Shown: piece after piece, positions 16,978 through 26,503 of the stretch | How positions within the stretch are numbered: the stretch's first letter is position 1 | How the letters are laid out: every line of letters begins with the position of its first letter | Source of the DNA: CAVUPF01 sp963743285 | GTDB lineage: Bacteria > Actinomycetota > Thermoleophilia > Solirubrobacterales > 70-9 | Direction: 5' to 3' | DNA: 64,000 nt | Assembly (NCBI GenBank): GCA_963743285.1 | Contig: CAVUPF010000001.1 | Span: 310,001 to 374,000, forward strand | Translations under genes and position numbers: made by a program | The notes under the pieces: model-generated | What the model was told of the DNA's origin: nothing | The model's database searches: none | The model's input: the letters and a program-made list of their open reading frames with translations, nothing else

Positions 16978-18600
16978 GATTACGCCGGACCCCAGGAGCC
17001 CGGCGGCATCGCCGTCGGCGATGCCACCGCCGTGCTTTACGCGACCGAGAAATAGGCGACGGTTCCTCCGGCGCCCATGTCGCCGTCCATCCTCTTCCCC
17101 AGCCCGGCCCCCCCGCCGTCACCGAACTGCACGTCACCGACCTCGAGCCCGAAACCGCCACCCTCCACGCCGTCGTCAACCCCGAGCAGTTCGACACCGA
17201 ATACCACTTCCAGTACATCGCCGACTCCGCCTTTAAAGCCGACGGCAACAGCTTCAGGCGCCGGCACCCAGCTCCCCCCGCTCACCGACCTTGGCTCGAT
17301 CAGCCGCGAAGACCACGTCCAGGCTGCCGTCTCCAGCCTCACTCCAGCCACCGCCTACCGCTGGCGCGTCATCGCCCAAAACGAACGGTGAACCGGTCGA
17401 ACCCCGGACATCTGCGTACCGACGGCGGACAGACCGTCGAAACCCTCCCCGCCGTCTCTGTCCGCGACTTCGACACCCAGACCGTCGGCCCCGAACTGGT
17501 CAGCTTCAAGGCCCAGCTCAACCCCAACGGCAAGTCGACCGACATACACGATCCGCTACGGCACCGACGCCGGCTATCCTGTGAACCCGGCAACACCTGC
17601 TCCGCCCAGGGCACCCTTCCTCCCCGGCAACGAATTCGTCCAGCTCAAGGAAAAGCCAAAGAAGAAATCACCTTCTCCGGCCTACAGCCCAACACCACCT
17701 ACCATTACCAGCTCATCGCCCACAACGAATACGGCACCACCGAAACCCCCGACGCCACCTTCACCACCGAACCTTCCCTCGCCGAAGAACACGCCGAAGA
17801 ACAGCGATGTCCCAATGCCAACCTCCGCGAAGAAGACAGCGCCGCGACCCTCCCCGACTGCCGCGACTGGGAGCAGGTCAGTCCCGCCGATAAGAACGGC
17901 TACTCCGTAGATCCCGAAAGTTTCCTTGCCCCCTCCGGCGAACGCGTCGCCTTCCAGTCCCAGGGCGCCTTCGCCGGCGCCGCCGCGATCTCTAACCTCG
18001 GCAACGAATACCTCGCCCATCGCACCGCCTCCGGCTGGGTCACCCAGCCCGCTGGCGGCTCCTTCTTCGCCGGCCCCGACCAGCAGCCCCGCTTCGAGGG
18101 GTTCAACGCCGAACTCGAAAGCTGGCTCTTCCAGTTCCTTCCCGGCCCGACACAGGAAACGACGGAGGAAGACACCAGCGGCACCCTCTACCGCGAAAGC
18201 ACCGACGGCTCTCACCTCCAGCTCGCCCCCGCCATCTCCGACTTCGAAGGCCAGGGCATCGCGGATCAGTTAGAGCCGATCGCCGCCTCCACCGACTTCT
18301 CCCGCCTCTTCTTTGCCACCAACCGTCGCTTTCTCGAATCCGACCCGCGCCCCGAACCCAACCCCGTCGACGAAGATGCGGAACGTCTCGACGAGTTGAG
18401 TGGCGCTGGCGGCTCCGAACCGAAGCTCAGCCTCATCGCCGAGCTCGCCCCCGACCTCCCGTCAGGGGGAGGAGGATCAGACTGCGAAATCGATCAGTCC
18501 AACTGGCTGCCGGCGCGTTGGGCCTCCTCCGACGGCTCTACCGCCTTCTACACCCTTCCCCTCGACCTCGTCCTCACCAGCCCTGCGAAGGACAGACTGG
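16978..18600 (+). pseudogene. middle part of the same gene (FN3 and propeller), several frameshifts
   Basis: Coding similarity hops between frames. TELHVTDLEPETATLHAVVNPEQFDTEYHF at 17121 (an FN3-like repeat) passes to QLPPLTDLGSISREDHVQAAVSSLTPATAYRWRVIAQNE near 17250. After a TGA near 17391 comes TVGPELVSFKAQLNPNGKSTD, then a break near 17545-17640, and EITFSGLQPNTTYHYQLIAHNEYGTTETPDATF. From about 17820 a long clean stretch begins a WD40/TolB-like propeller (CRDWEQVSPADKNGYSVDPESFLAPSGERVAFQSQGAFAG). The next frame change is near 18600. Known relatives carry FN3 repeats followed by such a propeller, so one polypeptide is the natural reading. Confidence 0.7.
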
Positions 18601-20113
18601 TTTCCGCAGTGGCCAGCCCAACAAGGCCGCCCTCTTCGCCTGGCACGAAGGCAGCGCCACCCAGCTCTCCGCCCCGCCCCCCTCCCAGTGTCACTCCCCC
18701 TCCCCCTGCGCCTCCGCCGCCACCGCCACCGCGATCTACGACGGCGCCTCCCCCTCCGGCGAACGCGCCTGGTTTACCACCCCCCAGCCGCTCATCGACT
18801 CCGACACCGACTCCGGCAATGACCTCTACCTCGCCAAGCTCAAACCCGACGGCGAACTTGAAGAACTCGTCCAGGCCTCCAAGGGCGAACCCGGCCCCGG
18901 CACCGCCAACGGCGACGGCGCCGGCGTCCAGGGCGTCGTCCAGATCTCCCCCGAAGGCAACGCCGCCGCCTTCGTCGCCACCGGCGTCCTCACCACCGAA
19001 CCCAACTCAAACGGCGCCGCCAGCGGCGAATCCGCCGCCCAGGGCGCCGACAACCTCTACCTATACGACGCCGAAACTGCCAAGACCAAGTTCGTCGCCC
19101 GCCTCTGCTCGGGCGACGAACAATCCGGCTCCCTCGCCGACCCCGCCTGTCCGGGCAGCGACCGTGAATCACTCTGGGCAGCCCATACCAACACTGTTCC
19201 GGAAGCTGAGCTCACCCCCGACGGCCACTTCCTCCTCTTCACCAGCTACGGTCGTCTCACCCCCGACAAGACCTCCGAAACCACCGCCGCCTACCGCTAC
19301 GACTTCTCCACCGGCCAGCTCATCCGCATCTCCGTCGGCCGCGACGGCAACGACGCCAATGGCAACGGCAGCGATGGCGGCGTTCCCCGCGAAGACGGCC
19401 AATTCCCCGTCTTCCTCAACCATGAGGAGGGGGGCGCCGGTAAACGACTCGTCTCCGGCGCCGCGCTCGCCGGAGACTTCAATCGCTCGATCTCCGCCGA
19501 CGGCGCAGTCGCCATTTTCTCAACCGCCGCCCCCCTCGTCTCCCGTGACACCAACACCGGTCCCACCCCCGGCTGCTATGGCGCCCAGAACTCCGTTGGC
19601 TATGGCGTCGCCGGCACCGGCTGCGATGTCTATGAGTGGGAGGAATCCGGCCACGGCACCTGCCATGAAGCAGGCGGCTGCGTCCGCCTCATCTCCGATG
19701 GCCTCCAGCCCTTCGGCTCCCACCTCCCCCTGATCGACGCCTCCGGCGAAAACATCGTCTTTTACACGCCCCGCGGCCTCTACCCCGGCGACACCGACGG
19801 CGTCGGCGATATCTACGACGCCCGCGTCGACGGTGGCTTTCACTACACCCCCTCTGAACCGATCTGCCACAGCGCCGAACGCTGCCGCGGTGAAGGCACC
19901 CACGAAGCCTCCCACCCCAGCTTCGGCACCGAACAGTTCGCCGGTCCCGAAAACGAAAAGGAAGTCGAAAAGCCCCACAAGCACTGCAAGAAGGGCTACC
20001 TCCTCAAGCACAACCGCTGCCTCCGCAAGAAGACGACAAAGAAGCACCACAAGGCAAAGCACAAGCGGGCCGACCGCCGAGCCGCCGGCCACAACCGCGG
20101 AGGTGCAAAGTGA
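18518..20113 (+). CDS. C-terminal propeller of the same gene, basic tail
   Basis: Open frame to the TGA at 20111-20113; recognisable homology starts near 18600 (QPNKAALFAWHEGSATQLSAPP). Propeller blades follow, for example ERAWFTTPQPLIDSDTDSGNDLYLAKL, HFLLFTSYGRLTPDKTSETTAAYRYD and GENIVFYTPRGLYPGDTDGVGDIYDARVDGGF. The last blade motif is nearly the same as in the protein at 24137 (SIDVYDARVRGGI). The C-terminal 45 residues are strongly basic (KHCKKGYLLKHNRCLRKKTTKK, then HHKAKHKRADRR). The stop overlaps the GTG of the next gene (GTGA at 20110), indicating translational coupling. Start 18518 itself is an artefact of the upstream frameshift. Confidence 0.75.
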   Translation: MGLLRRLYRLLHPSPRPRPHQPCEGQTGFRSGQPNKAALFAWHEGSATQLSAPPPSQCHSPSPCASAATATAIYDGASPSGERAWFTTPQPLIDSDTDSGNDLYLAKLKPDGELEELVQASKGEPGPGTANGDGAGVQGVVQISPEGNAAAFVATGVLTTEPNSNGAASGESAAQGADNLYLYDAETAKTKFVARLCSGDEQSGSLADPACPGSDRESLWAAHTNTVPEAELTPDGHFLLFTSYGRLTPDKTSETTAAYRYDFSTGQLIRISVGRDGNDANGNGSDGGVPREDGQFPVFLNHEEGGAGKRLVSGAALAGDFNRSISADGAVAIFSTAAPLVSRDTNTGPTPGCYGAQNSVGYGVAGTGCDVYEWEESGHGTCHEAGGCVRLISDGLQPFGSHLPLIDASGENIVFYTPRGLYPGDTDGVGDIYDARVDGGFHYTPSEPICHSAERCRGEGTHEASHPSFGTEQFAGPENEKEVEKPHKHCKKGYLLKHNRCLRKKTTKKHHKAKHKRADRRAAGHNRGGAK

Positions 20114-23100
20114 ACCTGCACCGATACGTCCACCGCAGTGCAACCACTATGGCACCTCAGGAGAACACCGACGTGAACCAAGAGAACTCATTTACGTCCC
20201 GCCTGGAGCTGAGGACGCTCAGGACGGCCCGCACCAGGCTCTTCGGTCTCTTCTCCTCTAGTCCCCTTTGCGGCGGGGAGGTGCATCCCCGAGTCGACAG
20301 GTGCGCAGTCGAGGAGCGCCGCGCCAAGCGGGGCAAGGACGCAGGGAGCGTGAATAGCAGCGCTATTCGCGCGACTGAGGACGCCGGCCCGCGCAGCTCC
20401 GTTGCGAGCGCGCTCCTGCGCGCTCGCAAGCGCGCCGCCCTCGGATGCGTGGCTGTCGCGATGGGGCTGCTCCTCACCGCCGCGCCGCAAGCCCAGGCGG
20501 CAGCCCCCAAATGGAAGCTCACCGTCACCCCCTCCGCCACCTACTTCCTCCCCGCCCCCGATGAAAACGCCGTCTACACGATCGAAGCCGAAGACGTCGG
20601 CGCCTCCACCTCGGCCTCCGAACAGTTCGCTATCGAAGACACCCTGCCCGCCGGTCTCAGCCCCTACGGTCCCGGCGAGGAAGGCGTCGTCGACTTCTAC
20701 TCCACGCCCACCGGTTTCGGCCACGGCAACGCCGGAGTCAATCCAGCGGAAAACCTTGCCGGATACGGGCTCTGCCCCACCGCCCTGCGCTGCGAATACC
20801 CTGGCCCCCTCACCGGCCACCTCCCCGCCATCAAGCGCGGCGAAAAACTCGTCATGCAGGTCCGTGTCGCCGTCCCCGCCGAGGGCTTCCCCCTCGGAGC
20901 CCTCGAAGACAGCGCCAAGATCTCCGGCGGCGCCGCCCCCACCGCCGAAGCCTCCACCACCAACGAAGTCAGCGCCGCTCCTCCCTACCGCATTTCCGGC
21001 TTCTCCGCCTCCCTGACCGAATCCGACTGCGAACTTACCGAAGAATCCTGCCGCTCCTTCACCCAGGCTGGCGGCCACCCCTTCCAGTACTCCACCGAAT
21101 TCAACTTCGCCGACGCCACCGAAGCGTACCGCCGAAATCTGGGTGAAGGATTTACGGACCCCGCAATCCACCCCGATCATGATCCTCAAAGCATCGTCTC
21201 CGAACTTCCCCCCGGCCTCATTGCCAACCCCCAGGCCGTCCCCCACTGCGAACTTGCCGCATTCTTCATCGACGAATGCCCCCGCTCCACCATCGTCGGC
21301 ACCGTCGCCATCAACCATGAGGTGAGCGAAGCACGCTACTTCTACGTTATGGCTCCCCTCATCAACCTCCAGCCTGCCGGCAACTACCCCGGCCTGCTCG
21401 GCTACGACTTCAACGGCATCGACTTCCTCATCACCACCGGCCTCCGCACCGCCACCGACTATGGCGTTACCGCCACCTCCTCCGGCCTCCTCGCAATCGG
21501 TCTCAACCGCGTCCGCGTCACCCTCTGGGGCATCCCCGCAGAACATTCCCACGACAACCTCCGCGGCAAGGAGTGTCCTTACGGGACCTATGAAATTGTA
21601 GGTTTCGAACGCTCGCCCGCAGTCGAGTTCCACAAGTGCGAACTACAGCAAGACGGGCTGGGGCTCTTCGGCTACCCCGAAGGCGGCCCCGCCGAAGTTT
21701 CGCCCACTCCCTTCGTCACCATGCCCACCCAGTGCACCGGCGAACCGCTCGAAGGCCGCGGCCGCTCCAGCGCCTGGCAGTTGCCCGGCCAGGAAGCGAC
21801 CGCCTCCGCCGACATCCCCCCCATCGACGGCTGCGAAAACCTCCGCTTCGAACCCCAGATCGAAGCCCGCCCCACCACCGACCTCGCCGACAGCCCCTCG
21901 GGTTTCAATTTCACCCTCAAGGTCCCCCAGCACGAAGAAGTCAACGAACTCGCCACCCCCGATCTCAAGGAAGCTGTGGTAAAGCTCCCCCAGGGCCTCA
22001 CCGTCAACCCCTCCTCCGCCAACGGCCTCGGCGCCTGCTCCCCCGCCCAGATCGGCCTCACCACCCCGGTCGGTACCACCCCCGCCCACTTCACTGCCGC
22101 CCCCGCCGAATGCCCCCGGGACTCCGCCCTCGGCGAAGTCGAAGTCCACACCTCCCTTCTCCACAACAAACTCGAAGGGTCCATCTACCTCGCCACCCCT
22201 CACCAAAACCCCTCTGGCTCCCTCCTCGCCGGCTACATCGTCATCGAAGGCGAAGGGATCATCGTCAAGCTCGCCGGCCAGTTCCACACTGACCCCGCCA
22301 CCGGCCAGGTCACCGCCAGCTTCCTCGAAAACCCCCAGACCCCCTTTGGCGAATTCTACTTCCATTTCTTCGGCGGCGCCGACGGCGCCCTCCGCACCCC
22401 GGCCGTCTGCGGCAGCTACGAAACCACCTCCGAACTTACCCCTTACTCGACCCCCTACACGCCCGACGCCACCCCGACCGCCCAGTTTGAAACCGAATTC
22501 GGCCAGGCAGGGGAAGGCAGCTTCTGCCCCCACAACTCCGCCGAAGAGGAAGACAAGCCGGTCTTCCACGCCGGCACCGAAACCCCCCGCGCCGGCGCCT
22601 ACTCGCCCTTCTCTTTCCGCCTCGCCCGCGAAGACGGCTCCCAGGAAATCAAGCAGATCGAAACCACCCTGCCCCCCGGCCTCGTTGGCCGCCTCGCCGG
22701 GGTTGAAGAGTGCCCCGCCGCCGACATCCAAGCAGCCCGCACCGAGACCGGCGCCGAAGAGCGGGCCAACCCCTCCTGCCCACTTGGCTCCGAACTGGGC
22801 ACCGTCGAGGTCGCCTCCGGCGCCGGCCCGACTCCCTATTACGTCCAGGGTCATGCCTACCTCACCGGCCCCTACAAGGGCGCCCCCATCAGCCTCGCGA
22901 TCATCACCCCCGCGGTGGCCGGCCCCTTCGACCTCGGCGACGTGGTGGTCATGACGGCCCTTTACGTCAACCCCGAAACCGCTCAGATCACCGCCAAATC
23001 CGACGAAATACCCACCATTCTCGAAGGCATCCCCCTCGACGTCCGCCAGATCACCGTCAAGATGAGCCGCCCGGGCTTCACCCTCAACCCGACCAGCTGC

Positions 23101-23844
23101 GACATGTTCGCCTTCACCGGCTCGGCCCTCTCCGTCCTCGGCGCCTCGGCGCCGCTCTCCCAGCACTTCCAGGTCGGCGGCTGCCCCGCCCTTCCCTTCG
23201 CCCCCCACCTCGCCCTCTCTCTCACGGGCGGCACCAAGCGCGCCCAGAACCCGGCCCTCACCGCGACCCTCACCACCAGCCCCGGCGAAGCCAACGTCGC
23301 TGGCGCCCAGGTCACCTTGCCGCCCTCCGAGTTCGTCGATAACGCCCACATTCAGGATCCCTGCACCCGCGTCCAGTTCGCCGAAGGCTCGACCCCCGGC
23401 GAAAAGTGCCCGCCCGGCTCGGTGCTCGGCTTCGCCAAGGCCGAAACCCTGCTGCTCGAAAAGCCCCTCGAAGGCCCGGTCTATTTGCGCTCCAACGGCG
23501 GCGCCCGAAAGCTCCCCGACATGGTCGCCGCCTTAAACGGCGAGATCGACGTCGCCCTCGACGGCCACATCGATACCGGCAAGGGCGGCGGCGTTAGGAA
23601 CACCTTCGAAGTCGTCCCCGACGCCCCGGTCTCCAAGTTCACCCTCCAGCTGAACGGCGGCAAGACGGGCCTCCTGCAGAACTCCAAGAACCTCTGCCAG
23701 ACCACCGACAAGGCGATCGTCGACCTCACCGGACAGAACGGCAAGCTCCACAACTCCGAACCGCTGATCAAGACCTCCTGCAAGAAGAAGAAGGGCAAGA
23801 AGCACGCCAAAAAGCGCCACCGGGCTCAGAGGAGGCACCTCTGA
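20110..23844 (+). CDS. giant exported beta-rich protein with DUF11-like domain and basic tail
   Basis: 1244 aa from GTG 20110 (GGAGG six bases upstream, GTGA overlap with the previous stop). GTG 20173, behind CAGGAGA, is an equally plausible start. The signal peptide is at residues about 104-128 (RAALGCVAVAMGLLLTAAPQAQAA). A DUF11-like segment follows (YTIEAEDVGASTSASEQFAIEDTLPAGLSP), then repeated modules with motifs such as VVKLPQGLTVNPSSANGLGACSPAQIGL and LPPGLVGRLAGVEECPAADIQAA. These modules are also in the protein at 26500. Cysteines are regularly spaced, suggesting disulphides. The C-terminus is CKKKKGKKHAKKRHRAQRR. Intact despite its length. A cell-surface role is inferred; no catalytic motif is seen. 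Confidence 0.82.
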   Translation: MNLHRYVHRSATTMAPQENTDVNQENSFTSRLELRTLRTARTRLFGLFSSSPLCGGEVHPRVDRCAVEERRAKRGKDAGSVNSSAIRATEDAGPRSSVASALLRARKRAALGCVAVAMGLLLTAAPQAQAAAPKWKLTVTPSATYFLPAPDENAVYTIEAEDVGASTSASEQFAIEDTLPAGLSPYGPGEEGVVDFYSTPTGFGHGNAGVNPAENLAGYGLCPTALRCEYPGPLTGHLPAIKRGEKLVMQVRVAVPAEGFPLGALEDSAKISGGAAPTAEASTTNEVSAAPPYRISGFSASLTESDCELTEESCRSFTQAGGHPFQYSTEFNFADATEAYRRNLGEGFTDPAIHPDHDPQSIVSELPPGLIANPQAVPHCELAAFFIDECPRSTIVGTVAINHEVSEARYFYVMAPLINLQPAGNYPGLLGYDFNGIDFLITTGLRTATDYGVTATSSGLLAIGLNRVRVTLWGIPAEHSHDNLRGKECPYGTYEIVGFERSPAVEFHKCELQQDGLGLFGYPEGGPAEVSPTPFVTMPTQCTGEPLEGRGRSSAWQLPGQEATASADIPPIDGCENLRFEPQIEARPTTDLADSPSGFNFTLKVPQHEEVNELATPDLKEAVVKLPQGLTVNPSSANGLGACSPAQIGLTTPVGTTPAHFTAAPAECPRDSALGEVEVHTSLLHNKLEGSIYLATPHQNPSGSLLAGYIVIEGEGIIVKLAGQFHTDPATGQVTASFLENPQTPFGEFYFHFFGGADGALRTPAVCGSYETTSELTPYSTPYTPDATPTAQFETEFGQAGEGSFCPHNSAEEEDKPVFHAGTETPRAGAYSPFSFRLAREDGSQEIKQIETTLPPGLVGRLAGVEECPAADIQAARTETGAEERANPSCPLGSELGTVEVASGAGPTPYYVQGHAYLTGPYKGAPISLAIITPAVAGPFDLGDVVVMTALYVNPETAQITAKSDEIPTILEGIPLDVRQITVKMSRPGFTLNPTSCDMFAFTGSALSVLGASAPLSQHFQVGGCPALPFAPHLALSLTGGTKRAQNPALTATLTTSPGEANVAGAQVTLPPSEFVDNAHIQDPCTRVQFAEGSTPGEKCPPGSVLGFAKAETLLLEKPLEGPVYLRSNGGARKLPDMVAALNGEIDVALDGHIDTGKGGGVRNTFEVVPDAPVSKFTLQLNGGKTGLLQNSKNLCQTTDKAIVDLTGQNGKLHNSEPLIKTSCKKKKGKKHAKKRHRAQRRHL
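20402..20429 (+). other. perfect 12-bp hairpin before a signal peptide
   Basis: TTGCGAGCGCGC (20402-20413), loop TCCT, GCGCGCTCGCAA (20418-20429). It lies in the long N-terminal leader of the 20110 gene, just upstream of the signal-peptide codons. Similar strong hairpins occur in the leaders at 13737 and 23982. Confidence 0.55.
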
Positions 23845-24136
23845 TGGCCTCCACGACCACATCGACAACCCCCCAGTCGCCACGCGGCTTAGGACGTCTC
23901 CCGTTAGGGGGCGTGCCCCTGGGACGGTTCAGGACCAGGCGGGGCGGCTCCGGCGTGGATTCCGCATGGCAGCGCCATGTGGGATTCGCGACGGGGGCGA
24001 ATCCGCACCGGTGCTGGCCCGTATCCAGGGGTGCGATCCCCTATCGGGAGACGTCCATTGCATCCCCGGCCGCCGGCCCCACCCACCTCCTCGCCTCCTC
24101 ACCCGCCCTGCGGGCCGTGGGGTAGGGGCGAGAGAC
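23845..24136 (+). other. hairpin-rich spacer between exported genes
   Basis: A 93-codon frame overlaps the upstream stop (TGATG at 23842) and closes at 24125, but its translation looks unselected. The spacer holds GGATTCGC (23982-23989) pairing with GCGAATCC (23997-24004) and CATGGC pairing with GCCATG (23965-23979). It is probably a structured intercistronic region. Confidence 0.4.
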
Positions 24137-26503
24137 GTGAGCAAGCTGCATCGCCGCCCGCTCGCGGCGGTTCATGGGTCCCCGCTTTCTCGGCGTTGGC
24201 GGCTCCTCTCCACCCTTGCCCTTATTACCGCTGCGCTAGCCGTCTCGCCGACGTTCGCCGCGGCGGCCGAACCCCAGATCGCCGCCACTTGGGTAACCGA
24301 AGTCACCGCCGCCTCCGCCACCTTTCAGGCCGAAGTCAACCCCGAGGGCGAAAGCACCTCCTACCGCTTCGAATACCTCACCGAAGCCGAATACCAGAAA
24401 AACCTTGCTGCCAGCCCACCCCGCGAAGGCTTCGCCGGCGCTGCCCGGGTTCCGGCGGGGACCGAAGCGAGCCTCGGTTCGGAATCTAGCCTCCAGCCTG
24501 CGCGTCAACATGTCAGCTCCCTGCGGGCAGCCACGACCTACCGCTACCGCATCCTCGCCACCAACGAATCCGGCCCGGCCCCCGGCCCCGCCCGCACCTT
24601 CGCGACTCAGGAACTCTCCGGCGCCTTCGCCCTCCCTGACGAACGCGCTTGGGAGCTGGTCTCCCCGCCCGAAAAAAACGGCGGCGCAATCCAGGGCCCG
24701 GGCCAAAACCACGGCGGCGACGTTCTCCAGGCCGCCGCCGACGGAGAATCGATCACCTACACCTCCTCCTCCTCCTTCGGCGAAGACCCCGAGGGCGCGC
24801 CGCCCGCCAGCCAGTACATCTCGCGCCGCTCAGAAAACCCGCCCGCTTGGTCGACCCAGAACATCTCCACCGCCACCGTCTCCGGTGCCTACGGCAACCA
24901 GCCCGACGGCGTGCCCTACCAGCTCTTCTCGCCCGACCTCGCCCGCGGCCTCCTCTTAAACGGAGTCCACTGTCGTGGCGAAGGCACCGGCTGTCCGGTG
25001 GACAGCCCGCCTCTGCCCGGAACCGAAGCCCCGCCCGGCTACCAGGACTACTACCTGCGCGACGACGAAGATGGTTCCTTCACCGCGCTGCTCACCGAAG
25101 CCGACAAGGGCGCGCTCGCCTTGAGCGCCGCCCAGTTCAACCTCGCCTTCGCCGGCGCCAGCCCCGACCTGCAACACCTCGTCCTCTCTACCTGCGCCGC
25201 CCTCGCCCCCGAAGCCACCGAAGTGCCGGGCTCAGAAGGCTGCGATGCAGCCAAGGCCAACCTCTACGAGTTCTCCGCAGGCCACCAGCCCGAACTCATC
25301 AACCTTTTGCCAGGCGAAGCCCACGGCACCCCCGGGGCCACCCTTGCCGCCCAGGGCGCGGCCGTCTCTGAAGCAGGCACGCGCGTCTACTTCAAAGACG
25401 AAGGAAACCTGTACGTGCGCGAAGCGGGGACCACCTCCCAGCTCGACGAATCGCTGGGCGGCGGCGGCGCCTTCCAGACTGCCACCCCCGACGGCTCGAT
25501 CGCATTCTTCACCAAGCAAGGCCACCTCTACAGCTACGACGCCATCACCCACACAGCCACCGACCTCACTCCCTCCGGCGGCGTCATGGGTGTCCTCGGC
25601 GCCTCCGAAAGTGGCTCCTACGTCTACTACGCGACCGCCTCCGGCCTCTACCTCTTCCACGAAGGGGCGACCACCGAGCTGGCCCCCGGCGCCGGCGCTG
25701 CCGATCCCACCGACTACCCGCCCACCACCGGCACGGCTCGCCTCAGCCCCGACGGCACCCGCCTCGCCTTCCTCTCCGAAGCGTCCCTCACCGGCTATGA
25801 CAACACCGACCAGAGCACCGGCGAGCCCGACTCGGAGGTCTACCTCTACACCGCCCCCGCCGGCGGCGCCGAAGGCGCCCTTGCCTGCATCTCTTGCAAC
25901 CCCACCGGCGAGCGCCCGCTCGGTCCCTCCACCATCCCCGGCGCGATTCCCAACGGCGAAGGCCCCGAAGCCACCGATTCCTACAAGCCCCGCTCCCTCT
26001 CCGCCAACGGCCGCCGCCTCTTCTTCGACTCCTCCGACGCCCTCGTCCCGCTCGACACTGACAACCGCCCCGACGTCTATCAGTGGGAGGCCCAAGGCGA
26101 AGGCACCTGCCGGCGCCCGGGCGGCTGCCTCAGCCTGATCTCCAGCGGCAGCGGCGAAGAAGGCTCTTCCTTCATCGACGCCTCGCTCAGCGGCTCCGAT
26201 GTCTTCTTCCTCACCGGAGCCTCGCTGGATAAGGCGCGAGACCCCGGCTCGATCGACGTCTACGACGCCCGTGTGCGGGGCGGCATCCCCCTGCCGCCTC
26301 CGGGAAAAATCTGCGAAAGCGAAGAATGCGCTCCGCTCCCCATCCCGCCCGAAGACCCCACGGTCGACACCCGGATCCCGGGTCTCCCCAATCCCCCGCT
26401 GCAATACCCCAAGGTCCACCACACAAAGCCCCACCACAAGAAGAAGCCCCACCACAAGAAGCATAAGCGGGCCGTTCGCCACAGGCTTGGGGGTTCCAGG
26501 TGA
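24137..26503 (+). CDS. exported FN3 plus propeller protein with basic tail
   Basis: 788 aa from GTG 24137, which places the signal peptide normally (RRWRLLSTLALITAALAVSPTFAAAA); the longer frame from 23966 is rejected. Residues about 35-150 form a fibronectin III-like domain (TEVTAASATFQAEVNPEGESTSYRFEY to TTYRYRILATNESGPAPGPARTF). Residues about 165-720 are a WD40/TolB-like propeller that begins ERAWELVSPPEKNGGAIQGPGQ and contains many 'FSPDLARGLL' and 'LSPDGTRLAFLSEASL' blades. The tail is KPHHKKKPHHKKHKRAVRHR. This is the intact version of the architecture broken at 15043-20113. The stop overlaps the next GTG (26500). Confidence 0.83.
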   Translation: MSKLHRRPLAAVHGSPLSRRWRLLSTLALITAALAVSPTFAAAAEPQIAATWVTEVTAASATFQAEVNPEGESTSYRFEYLTEAEYQKNLAASPPREGFAGAARVPAGTEASLGSESSLQPARQHVSSLRAATTYRYRILATNESGPAPGPARTFATQELSGAFALPDERAWELVSPPEKNGGAIQGPGQNHGGDVLQAAADGESITYTSSSSFGEDPEGAPPASQYISRRSENPPAWSTQNISTATVSGAYGNQPDGVPYQLFSPDLARGLLLNGVHCRGEGTGCPVDSPPLPGTEAPPGYQDYYLRDDEDGSFTALLTEADKGALALSAAQFNLAFAGASPDLQHLVLSTCAALAPEATEVPGSEGCDAAKANLYEFSAGHQPELINLLPGEAHGTPGATLAAQGAAVSEAGTRVYFKDEGNLYVREAGTTSQLDESLGGGGAFQTATPDGSIAFFTKQGHLYSYDAITHTATDLTPSGGVMGVLGASESGSYVYYATASGLYLFHEGATTELAPGAGAADPTDYPPTTGTARLSPDGTRLAFLSEASLTGYDNTDQSTGEPDSEVYLYTAPAGGAEGALACISCNPTGERPLGPSTIPGAIPNGEGPEATDSYKPRSLSANGRRLFFDSSDALVPLDTDNRPDVYQWEAQGEGTCRRPGGCLSLISSGSGEEGSSFIDASLSGSDVFFLTGASLDKARDPGSIDVYDARVRGGIPLPPPGKICESEECAPLPIPPEDPTVDTRIPGLPNPPLQYPKVHHTKPHHKKKPHHKKHKRAVRHRLGGSR

